This document shows positions 31,822-38,970 of a stretch of 38,970 nucleotides of DNA, one piece after another; position 1 is the stretch's first letter, and each line of letters starts with the position of its first letter. This stretch comes from JASGCK01 sp031538565 (GTDB taxonomy: Bacteria; Pseudomonadota; Gammaproteobacteria; Burkholderiales; Burkholderiaceae_C): contig JAVKLS010000017.1 in the NCBI GenBank assembly GCA_031538565.1, positions 1 to 38,970 of the forward strand, written 5' to 3'. The position numbers and the translations under genes are program-made. The notes beneath the pieces were generated by a model, which saw only the letters and a program-made list of their open reading frames with translations, made no database searches and had not been told where the DNA came from.

Positions 31822-34800
31822 CAATAACCGCCTTGCCCGCATTTAACCAGCCGCCCATCGCCCGTGACAAAAGCCGCTTCAATTTGCGTGGGTGCAAGTC
31901 CGCGAGTCTCACTAACCGCTTGCACATAGTTGGCAAGTTGTTCGCGCAAGGACGCAGTGCGCTGGGGATGCGTGGCCGATTTGAAATCAATCACCCACCA
32001 CGTGTGCGTTGTGCGGTGCTGAACCAGTCGATCGATTCGCAAGCTGCGTCCCGCATGAAAAAGCTCGTACTCATTGGCTTGCCACGATAGCTTGGTCTCG
32101 TCCCACAACCACGCCGCCTCGCCGTGCAGCATGAGATCGGCACGCACCTGTGTCGCTTGCGCTTGCTCGCGGCTCAAGCCAAATTCGCGCTCTACGGCCG
32201 CAACCGATGCGTCATCCACACTTTGCCACTGCAGCAATCGGTGCAAGGCCTTGCCCATTTGTGCGGCCAGATTGACTGCGCCTGCATCCTCATCGTCAAT
32301 GGGTAAGCGCTGCACCGCAGCAGGCAACCTAGCCAACGTGCGCGGCTGCAAAACAGGGGTAGGGGCAGCGACAGCGGTGTTAAAGGCACTCGCCTGCGGC
32401 GCACCCGCTAATTGACATAGCGCGTGCAGCCTATGCCACGCAGTTGTGGGCTTGCTGTTGTGCGCCTCGCAAGCAGACAAAACCAGCGTTTGCCGCGCCC
32501 GCGTCATTGCCACATAAAGGCTATTGAGTTCTTCGATTTCCTGCGCCCGCAACTCCTCCTCCAACAAGGCTTTGGCTGAGGCGGGAGGACTGGACTGGCT
32601 TTGCAAAAAAATAAATGCGTGCGGCGCAGACTCCTCGGGCGACCAGCCAATCAGCGTGGTCATGCTTTGCGCTTTGCGCGGTTCGGGGTCACTGTGCAAA
32701 AGAAGCACGGTATCGGCTTCCAAACCTTTAGCGCCGTGGACAGTCAGCAGTTGCACCACGGACGCATCTGCGCTGCTTGCCACCGCAGGCGCTTTCATGC
32801 TTTGCACTTTGGCACGCATGGCGCGGACAAAGCGATACGCGGTTAAAAATCGTCCGCCGTCCACTTGCAACGCTGCCCAAAGCAACGCTTGCAGTGCGGC
32901 ATGGGCGGATGCTTGCACCGCGCTTGGCAAGGCTTTTGCGTATGCAGCCAGCACATCGCCATCGTCGTACATCGCTTGCAGTGCGTCGTGCGGCGGCATT
33001 TGCGCCAACCACGTTTGCCAGCGCAGCAGCGTGGTTTTAACGTCACCATCCAGCAAATCAAACCACGATTTTTTAGTTGGCATTGCAACCAGCTGTACCC
33101 CCCGAAGCTGCATGAACTGCGCGTCGCTCCAGGCAAACAGCGGCGACTTAAGCGCCCGCGCTAAATCCAAGTCGTTGTGCGGCGAGACCAAGGCGCAAAG
33201 CAACGCCAGCACATCTTGCACAGCGGGTACATCGGATAAATTATTTTTTTCTAGCTTGCTTGCCGCTACGCCAAGACGCTGTAAGCCTTGCTGCATCAGG
33301 TGCAGTGGCTCATGCGTTTTGGATAGCACCATGACCGATCCTGCCCCCGCATGGTTTGCAATCCAACGTGCCGCTTGCTCGGCTTCGCGCTCTTTCAGCG
33401 TTTGCTCGGCATCCTCACGAGGGGTCACTAAGCTGTTGCGCCAATCAGCGCCTTTGCTTTTTTCTTTCTTCGTGCGCTCAATGAGCGGCAAACAAAGCGC
33501 TGCGCCAGCCGCCTCGCTTTCGGTGGTGTGGGCGCGAAAGCCTTGATAGCCATCTGCTTGGGTCGCTTGCAGCATGGCGGCGTTCACCACCTCCAGCACC
33601 GCATTGGCACTTCTGCGTGTGTGATCGCACGATAAAAGCGCCGCATCGAACGCGCTCTTCATAAAACGCTGCGCCGCTTGAAATACTCGCGGATCGGCGC
33701 GGCGGAAGCGGTAAATGCTTTGCTTGGGATCTCCCACAATAAAAAGACTGGGGCGGCTTTGCCCCCCCCCGCTGCCCGCATAACTAGATAACCATGCGTG
33801 CATCGCCTGCCATTGCAGCGGATTGGTGTCTTGGAATTCATCAATCATGACGTGGCGCAGCTTCCAATCGAGCCGCTCTTGCACCGCGCCCGACAACTCT
33901 GGGTCAGAAAGGAGCAGCATCCCCGCACGTTCTAAATCCGCCATATCGATCACATTTTTTTGGCGCTTTAACTGCGCGAAGCACCAAAGCCAGGCACGGC
34001 TAATGCGCGTCATGCGCTGCTGGTATTGCCAGCAACCGTGCTGGTGCTGGGCGGCGAGAATAGCAAGCAAATCATCTTGCGCCGCCGTAATAATTTGGCG
34101 GTCTTCGTCGCTAATTGTTGATCTGTATTTTTTAGGCGCGCCCTCTTTGGTAAGCAAGCCCGCAAGCAATAACGGAAGGTTTTCGTTTGAAAGCCCCTCT
34201 TCAACACTGCTTCCCGCCTCTCTTAGTTCATTCGTTTTGTAGCTGCCAAGCACTTTTGCCGCACGCGCTTGCACCTCTCGGTTCGGTTGTTTTTCCTCTG
34301 CATCCTGCACCGACTCCTCAAGCACGCCCTTGGCATCGGCCAGCTCAAACTCGGCGCGTTTGGCAAGAACGCTGACGAGCGCATCGTCCACTTGGCTGCG
34401 CCCAAGGCTTTCAATTAGCGCAGAAAAATCGTCGCGCAAATCAGGCGTGGCAAGCACCTTGGCATAAAACGCGAGGCGCAAGTCGGGCAATAGCGTTTGA
34501 TCGTCTTCCAAAAGTTCATAACTCATGGGCAAGCCCAAGCGCTGAAAAACCGACAGCGGTGCGGCTCTTAATAACTGCGCAAACCATGCGTGAAAGGTTG
34601 AAATCTGTACGCTGCGCCCGCTGGCCACCAGCTGCATTTTTAGCTCGCACAAATCAGACTCGGCCAGGCGTTCGTGCAACCGCTTGCGCATTTCGCCCGC
34701 CGCTTTTTTGGTAAATGTAATGGCCAAAATTTCGTCTAGTTGCGCTCCTTGAGCCAAAGCGCGAACCATGCGTTCAATCAGCATCCATGTTTTTCCAGCG

Positions 34801-34940
34801 CCCGCGCAGGCCTCTACGGCCACGCTGCGCGTGGGATCGCAGGCGATGGCGTAAAAATCGGCAGCAGTCGCGGCGACGCCGTTAATGACGTAGGCGGGCG
34901 TACTAGAGGTGAGGGTGGGGGCGGCGTTGCCTGCGCTCAT
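31821..34940 (-). CDS. addA: AddA-like UvrD-family helicase/nuclease
   Basis: 1039 residues. Walker A VEACAGAGKTWMLI (about 42-55), motif II VMIDEFQDTNPLQW, motif III-IV DPKQSIYRFRRADP, motif V LTVHGAKGLEADTV and VI LYVAMTRARQTL give a superfamily 1A helicase. The C-terminus holds a RecB-type nuclease core (RIDRLVQHRT through WVIDFKSATH). With AddB it processes double-strand ends for RecA loading and degrades foreign DNA. The ATG at 34940 has AAGGA 7 bases upstream and overlaps addB by 4 bases. A run of nine G on the coding strand (33762-33770) encodes Gly-Gly-Gly between motif II and the DPKQS motif. Confidence 0.92.
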   Translation of the reverse strand: MSAGNAAPTLTSSTPAYVINGVAATAADFYAIACDPTRSVAVEACAGAGKTWMLIERMVRALAQGAQLDEILAITFTKKAAGEMRKRLHERLAESDLCELKMQLVASGRSVQISTFHAWFAQLLRAAPLSVFQRLGLPMSYELLEDDQTLLPDLRLAFYAKVLATPDLRDDFSALIESLGRSQVDDALVSVLAKRAEFELADAKGVLEESVQDAEEKQPNREVQARAAKVLGSYKTNELREAGSSVEEGLSNENLPLLLAGLLTKEGAPKKYRSTISDEDRQIITAAQDDLLAILAAQHQHGCWQYQQRMTRISRAWLWCFAQLKRQKNVIDMADLERAGMLLLSDPELSGAVQERLDWKLRHVMIDEFQDTNPLQWQAMHAWLSSYAGSGGGQSRPSLFIVGDPKQSIYRFRRADPRVFQAAQRFMKSAFDAALLSCDHTRRSANAVLEVVNAAMLQATQADGYQGFRAHTTESEAAGAALCLPLIERTKKEKSKGADWRNSLVTPREDAEQTLKEREAEQAARWIANHAGAGSVMVLSKTHEPLHLMQQGLQRLGVAASKLEKNNLSDVPAVQDVLALLCALVSPHNDLDLARALKSPLFAWSDAQFMQLRGVQLVAMPTKKSWFDLLDGDVKTTLLRWQTWLAQMPPHDALQAMYDDGDVLAAYAKALPSAVQASAHAALQALLWAALQVDGGRFLTAYRFVRAMRAKVQSMKAPAVASSADASVVQLLTVHGAKGLEADTVLLLHSDPEPRKAQSMTTLIGWSPEESAPHAFIFLQSQSSPPASAKALLEEELRAQEIEELNSLYVAMTRARQTLVLSACEAHNSKPTTAWHRLHALCQLAGAPQASAFNTAVAAPTPVLQPRTLARLPAAVQRLPIDDEDAGAVNLAAQMGKALHRLLQWQSVDDASVAAVEREFGLSREQAQATQVRADLMLHGEAAWLWDETKLSWQANEYELFHAGRSLRIDRLVQHRTTHTWWVIDFKSATHPQRTASLREQLANYVQAVSETRGLAPTQIEAAFVTGDGRLVKCGQGGY
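33762..33770 (-). repeat. Homopolymeric tract of nine G inside addA
   Basis: Nine consecutive C on the plus strand are nine G on the coding strand, giving three Gly codons in SYAGSGGGQSRPS. The present length keeps the helicase in frame. G tracts of this length commonly slip, and a one-base change would truncate AddA in its helicase core. Confidence 0.9.
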
Positions 34941-37429
34941 ACAAAATCCTTTCGGCACAAACCACGTACCGCGCAAAACGCGCAGGCCTCTCCCTCACCC
35001 AGCGCCTTTAGCGCTTCCCCTGCCGCCATACCCGAAAGGTCGCTAGCAATGCCGCGCAGTAAATCGGCTTGGCGGCTTTCAATGTTTTCCAATTCGAACA
35101 ACTGCGTTTGCTGCGCCCCCTTGCCGCGCTCTACCAAGTTGACGTAGGCGGCGCGCACGGGCGCATCGCGGGTGCTTAAATCACCCTGCATTAGCGCGGC
35201 ATAAAACGCAAGCTGCGTATCTTCCGCTGCGTTTTTGATACGCCCCTTGGTTTTGTCTGCGGCTTCAGTTTTGTAGTCGAGCAGCCAGCGCGTGCGTGCA
35301 CTGTGCGAATCGCCCTCGTCGATACGGTCTATTTTTCCAACCAAATCGATATTTTTTCCTGCTATGTGCAGCGCATATTTTTTATTAACTTCTCCGCCTG
35401 TGTAACTTGCGCCATCCGCGTCGTGCTTTGCAAGCCACGCCAGATACGCCTTGCGTGTTTGGGGCCAGACCAGTGCAAAGGGCAAAAATGCTGCATCGGT
35501 CAGTCGCATGGCGCGCTGCTGTGTGCGCCCACACGCCTGCAGCAGTGCGTCGCGCTCGTCGGTTGGGTTGTCGCGCAATGCTTCGTGGAAGCGGTGCAGC
35601 GTGCCGTGCAGCCAGGTACCAAAATCGCGTTTATCAACCGCTTCGTCCAGCTCCTCCGCGCTTTGCAAACTCAAAATACGCGTGGCATAAAAGCGGTACG
35701 GGCAGGCGCGTAAGTCGGCGTAGCTGCTGGCCGATAACTGCGGGGGCGAAAGGGTTTGCCAGTTGATGCGAACGCCATCGCTAAACACATCGACGCGGCG
35801 CGTATCGGCAGCAGCAACCGCGTAAAACTGCAGCGGCGAGGGCTGGGCGGTAAGGCGATTTTCCAGCGCCAGCGCGTCTAACAAACTACTACGCGTGAGT
35901 GCCTCTACCCCTTCCGTGCGCGGCCACAGCAAGCACACGTGCGGCAGGCCCAATAACCACGTCCACGCAAGGCGCTGCGCCTGCGCTTCATCGTTCGCGC
36001 TTGGCAAACCCAGCAGCAAGCGCTCGGCCACACCCCATGCGCTGTCTTTATGCGGACGCGCTGGTAAACGACCCTCGTCGCAGCCTGGCGCAACCACCAC
36101 ATCAAAGCGCCGCCCAAAGCTTTGCGCCAGTGGCAAGGTGGTGACGATGCACGTGGGCGCATCGACTGGCGTGCTATTAAATTTCAAGCGGAAGCGGTTT
36201 TCCTCTAGCGCGGCGCGAACCCATGCGGTGTAGTTGTGCAAGGACATCAGCCCTGCCGCATCCCCCAGCGTCGCGTCACCAAAATGCAGTGCACCCAAGA
36301 GCGCAATGCCTGCCGCATCGGATTGGTAGGCCTCCCATAAGCCCACGTACTGGAGCAACTCCTGCGTCAGCGCGAGCCAATCGACGAGTGTGCGGCGAGC
36401 TAAAAATCGGGCGGGCCAAGCATCTAAACCCGTACCAAGGCAATCGCTGCCCGCATCCACCCATTGCACAGCGCCGTAGCGGCGAATGTGTTGCTCGAGA
36501 GTGTCCACCTCGCTGCTTGCAAATCGCTTGGGCGCAGTTTTAAGCGCGTCCACAACCGCATCGGACGTGGCATTGCGCTGCATGGCGGACAGCCACGCCA
36601 TCAAACTTGCGGCTGCCGTGGTGGTAGACAGCGCCCAGCCTGTTTCGTCCACGACCCGCACACCTCGGTTTGCCAGCACGGCGCTAATGCGGCGCGTGAC
36701 TTGTCGATCGAGCGCAATCAAGGCAAGGCTAGAGACTCGGCTGCACTGCTGCAAAACCAGCGCGGCAGTTTGCTGTACCAAATCTTCCGCATCGTCCGCG
36801 CAGTATTCAAACGCCTCGCCCGTTGGCGCATCGCTTGACTCGTCTAAATCAATCGCCGTAACTTTATGCTCTGCACCCAACAAAAAAGCCTGCACCAGCG
36901 GATCGGGCTGCACACCCGTGGACACGTAAAAATGCTCGGTGCAAGCAAGCAGCGCCGCTTGCCGTTGCCACAAAATATCGGTGCCATAGCGCGACTGGCT
37001 TGCCCACGCCAGAGCCAGCAAACCCAGCGCCGACTCCACCTCCAGCACGCCGCTGCGCTGCACGCCGCGCACCCGCGCATCCACCCAAGCGGCGCGAGAC
37101 GCAGGTGGCATTGCAGCCAGCACGGGCGCTAACTCCTGCGTCATGGCCACAAGACGTTGCACGTAGACGCTCTCGCTGCCAAGGCGCAGGCCAGCCAAGC
37201 GCGAGGCGGCAGCAAGGCGATCAATGCCCGCGTCAAAATAAAAATCAAGTGACGTCTTGGCAACCACGCCAAGACTTGCCGCCCAATCGCGCATCGTGGT
37301 AATTTGCGGCATAGGCTTGTCCGCATACTTTGCCAGCCACAGCGCCTGCGCTGCGCCTTTAAGCTGGGCGTAGGGAATCAACCAAATGGCGGGGGATTGC
37401 ACGGCAAAGGCGGCGGAGTGTGAGGTCAC
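34937..37429 (-). CDS. addB: AddB-like PD-(D/E)XK nuclease subunit
   Basis: 830 residues. The N-terminal region keeps a helicase-like fold without a Walker A motif (IWLIPYAQLKGAAQALW). The C-terminal nuclease has LVGKIDRIDEGDS and TRWLLDYKTEA, and four cysteines that suit an iron-sulfur staple: RACPYRFYAT upstream of the nuclease core and CAFCAVRGLC at the end. This is the AddB arrangement. The start is GTG at 37429; no in-frame ATG is near, and the Shine-Dalgarno is weak. It lies 19 bases after the MmeI-like gene and overlaps addA by 4. Confidence 0.9.
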   Translation of the reverse strand: MTSHSAAFAVQSPAIWLIPYAQLKGAAQALWLAKYADKPMPQITTMRDWAASLGVVAKTSLDFYFDAGIDRLAAASRLAGLRLGSESVYVQRLVAMTQELAPVLAAMPPASRAAWVDARVRGVQRSGVLEVESALGLLALAWASQSRYGTDILWQRQAALLACTEHFYVSTGVQPDPLVQAFLLGAEHKVTAIDLDESSDAPTGEAFEYCADDAEDLVQQTAALVLQQCSRVSSLALIALDRQVTRRISAVLANRGVRVVDETGWALSTTTAAASLMAWLSAMQRNATSDAVVDALKTAPKRFASSEVDTLEQHIRRYGAVQWVDAGSDCLGTGLDAWPARFLARRTLVDWLALTQELLQYVGLWEAYQSDAAGIALLGALHFGDATLGDAAGLMSLHNYTAWVRAALEENRFRLKFNSTPVDAPTCIVTTLPLAQSFGRRFDVVVAPGCDEGRLPARPHKDSAWGVAERLLLGLPSANDEAQAQRLAWTWLLGLPHVCLLWPRTEGVEALTRSSLLDALALENRLTAQPSPLQFYAVAAADTRRVDVFSDGVRINWQTLSPPQLSASSYADLRACPYRFYATRILSLQSAEELDEAVDKRDFGTWLHGTLHRFHEALRDNPTDERDALLQACGRTQQRAMRLTDAAFLPFALVWPQTRKAYLAWLAKHDADGASYTGGEVNKKYALHIAGKNIDLVGKIDRIDEGDSHSARTRWLLDYKTEAADKTKGRIKNAAEDTQLAFYAALMQGDLSTRDAPVRAAYVNLVERGKGAQQTQLFELENIESRQADLLRGIASDLSGMAAGEALKALGEGEACAFCAVRGLCRKDFV

Positions 37430-37448
37430 GACTTGGATAGTTTTCTTT

Positions 37449-38970
37449 TTACTCTTTCACCCGCACGCGGCGGCGCTTGGTAGGCGCAGTAGGCAAAAGG
37501 CTAGTAAGCGCAAGATAGCGCTCAAACAAAAATGCCACGCGCGGCGCATCTTCCTTGCCGCCTTTGTACTTGTACGCCGCGTCCACGGCTTTGTCTAACT
37601 TTTGATGCGCTTTTGTTAAAACAGACGGCATCGTGTTTGGGTCGTACAAATCAGCCAAACTGCTATCAGGGTAAGCCTCCCGCGCATCCAGCACGGCTTG
37701 CGCCGCCGTTTCAATTGCCTGCAAAGCCTTATCGGATAAACCTTGCGGCCAAGGGAGGTTGTTGTAGACAATGCCAGCTGAATATTGGTAACGACTTTCT
37801 AAACGCCCACAAACCGCACGCATCCACGCGTTGTGTGCCGATGAACTGAGCACACCAAAATGAAATAGTTTTGCTTTGGGAATAATGAGTGCGCTGCCGC
37901 TCGCAATTGTTTTGGCGTTTACAAAACCAATAGGCATAAACCGCCGCGTTTCAGAGGACACCTTGGGCAGCAACAGATAAGCCGATTTGGGTTGCCTAAT
38001 TTCCCCAAACTGGCTAGGTACTAGCGCCAGTTTTTGCGTGGTCGCTCTGCCGCTTTTCTCCCGATATGACTTAACTAGCTTGATACGCTGAGTTGCAAAA
38101 GCACTTTCTCGAATCGTTGCAGGTGAAGCATCAACCAGCCACAAACAATAGCGTTTGATATTGTTTAAAAACTCATCGCCGCCTGTGTAAGGTCTTATGA
38201 GCGCCGCATTACTTTTATCTTCACGAATGGCGAGTTTGTACTCATCGGCAGACAAAATGAGATGTCCATTGTCAATGGGCATACTGCCATAGTTAATCGT
38301 TAGTCCATTTGCAATTGGCGCGGTACGCCGTGCCAGCAAAATCATTGGTGCATCTACCAAATACGGATTGATTTGCGCCGCTGCAATTTTGGTGGGATTG
38401 CCTTTAATGTCGTCGCTGTAATCAAAAATCGTGCAGGCGGTAGGCGGTGTCAAAGCAAAGCCAACAATCACGCAGTGCACCGCAGCCACACCCTTACCTT
38501 CGTTACTCCATTTGAATGTGCGGTGCGCGAATTGGATGTGAACGCCCAGTCGCAACAGTTCGCCCCACAGCACCGCTACTTGCTCGCCCTGCGTAATGGA
38601 GTTGGTGGACACAAAGGCGCAGTGGACGGCTGGATTGGCTTTTATGTAGTGCGCCGCTTTGATATACCAGCCCGTCACGTAATCTAAAACGCCCGCACCT
38701 TTCACGTCAGAAAAAAGCAACTCCAAGTCTTCTTTTTGCTCGGCATTTTGTTCTTTCTTCCCAATAAAAGGCGGATTGCCCACGATATAGCTGCACTCGG
38801 CGGGCGGCAAAAAATCTTGCCAATTTGCCCTGAGCGCGTTGGCCTGCAAGATATGCGGCGAGGATTTGATGGGAACCGTTGGGCGGGTGTCGCCGCGAAA
38901 GCGTTTGTGCGCCTCTAGGTTCATTTGATGGTCGGTAATCCACAGCGCAATGCGGGCAATGTGCGCAGCA
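37449..38970 (-). CDS. MmeI-like (type IIL/IIG) DNA methyltransferase-restriction enzyme, C-terminal part (partial)
   Basis: 506 residues are visible; the frame is open to the window edge (ALWITDHQMNLEAHKRF reads through Met at 38924), so that Met is not the true start. SYIVGNPPFIGKKEQ holds the NPPF motif of N6-adenine methyltransferases, and VKGAGVLDYVTGWYIKAA, VSTNSITQGEQVAVLWG and FAHRTFKWSNEGKG are strongly MmeI-like. The rest is a specificity domain and a helical C-terminus. In MmeI-like enzymes one chain contains nuclease, methyltransferase and target recognition; any nuclease domain here lies outside the window. Host methylation on one strand would protect self DNA. Confidence 0.85.
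   Translation of the reverse strand, partial: AAHIARIALWITDHQMNLEAHKRFRGDTRPTVPIKSSPHILQANALRANWQDFLPPAECSYIVGNPPFIGKKEQNAEQKEDLELLFSDVKGAGVLDYVTGWYIKAAHYIKANPAVHCAFVSTNSITQGEQVAVLWGELLRLGVHIQFAHRTFKWSNEGKGVAAVHCVIVGFALTPPTACTIFDYSDDIKGNPTKIAAAQINPYLVDAPMILLARRTAPIANGLTINYGSMPIDNGHLILSADEYKLAIREDKSNAALIRPYTGGDEFLNNIKRYCLWLVDASPATIRESAFATQRIKLVKSYREKSGRATTQKLALVPSQFGEIRQPKSAYLLLPKVSSETRRFMPIGFVNAKTIASGSALIIPKAKLFHFGVLSSSAHNAWMRAVCGRLESRYQYSAGIVYNNLPWPQGLSDKALQAIETAAQAVLDAREAYPDSSLADLYDPNTMPSVLTKAHQKLDKAVDAAYKYKGGKEDAPRVAFLFERYLALTSLLPTAPTKRRRVRVKE

Noticed and set aside
32524..33546. Long open frame of 340 codons on the plus strand
   Set aside because: It lies antisense to the helicase core of addA, is Ser/Cys/Ala-rich without any motif, and has no ribosome binding site; it is a frame shadow.
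1..38970. CRISPR arrays, tRNA or rRNA genes
   Set aside because: No regularly spaced repeats, cloverleaf-like sequences or rRNA signatures were seen on either strand.

Overview
The window looks like chromosomal DNA of a betaproteobacterium, most likely order Burkholderiales and near Comamonadaceae. Supporting signs are the ftsK-lolA-rarA gene order, a Bug-type solute-binding protein, and the coupling of a methyltransferase to gloB. GC is moderate (about 50-55% by eye). Coding density is very high: neighbours usually overlap or sit within 30 bp, and no gap reaches 300 bp. I saw no tRNA, rRNA or CRISPR array. An IS3-like element is cut by the left edge and an MmeI-like methyltransferase gene by the right edge.

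Layout. 1-112: end of an IS3-like element. 181-5792 (minus): ftsK, an AAA ATPase, lolA, rarA. 5839-7363 (plus): trxB, then rpmB-rpmG, closed by a hairpin terminator shared with the opposing methyltransferase gene. 8123-12702 (plus): gloB-mltD-bdhA-guaA, tightly packed. 12757-15634 (minus): a three-gene overlapping operon of a small membrane protein, a secreted VirB1/IpgF-like lytic transglycosylase and a HerA/DUF87 ATPase. 15820-18391 (minus): selO, a lone prepilin, msrB. 18526-19297 (plus): an FKBP isomerase and an ArsC/Spx-like protein. 19309-26179 (minus): a seven-gene run of esterase, hydrolase, Bug receptor, relA, scoA, scoB and thioesterase. 26225-26596 (plus): gcvH alone. 26605-28299 (minus): leuA behind a leader-peptide attenuator. 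28342-29985 (plus): an acyl-CoA ligase. 29997-38970 (minus): MmeI-like enzyme, addB, addA, an aldose epimerase and an SMP-30 protein, all close-packed.

How the genes connect. bdhA and scoAB together would interconvert 3-hydroxybutyrate, acetoacetate and acetoacetyl-CoA. scoAB lie directly downstream of relA, which would tie ketone-body or polyhydroxybutyrate carbon to the stringent-response synthetase. AddAB and the MmeI-like enzyme form a DNA-processing and defence block joined to sugar genes.

Most notable observations: (1) a leader peptide with five consecutive Leu codons, a terminator and a matching antiterminator before leuA; (2) near absence of CCGG across the window except in guaA, where nine sites cluster, suggesting guaA is a recent import; (3) the membrane protein / transglycosylase / HerA operon, whose first gene carries a G8 tract, with a G9 tract in addA; (4) an AAA ATPase gene inserted in the ftsK-lolA-rarA neighbourhood; (5) several genes whose -10-like boxes sit so close to the start codon that their mRNAs may be leaderless.
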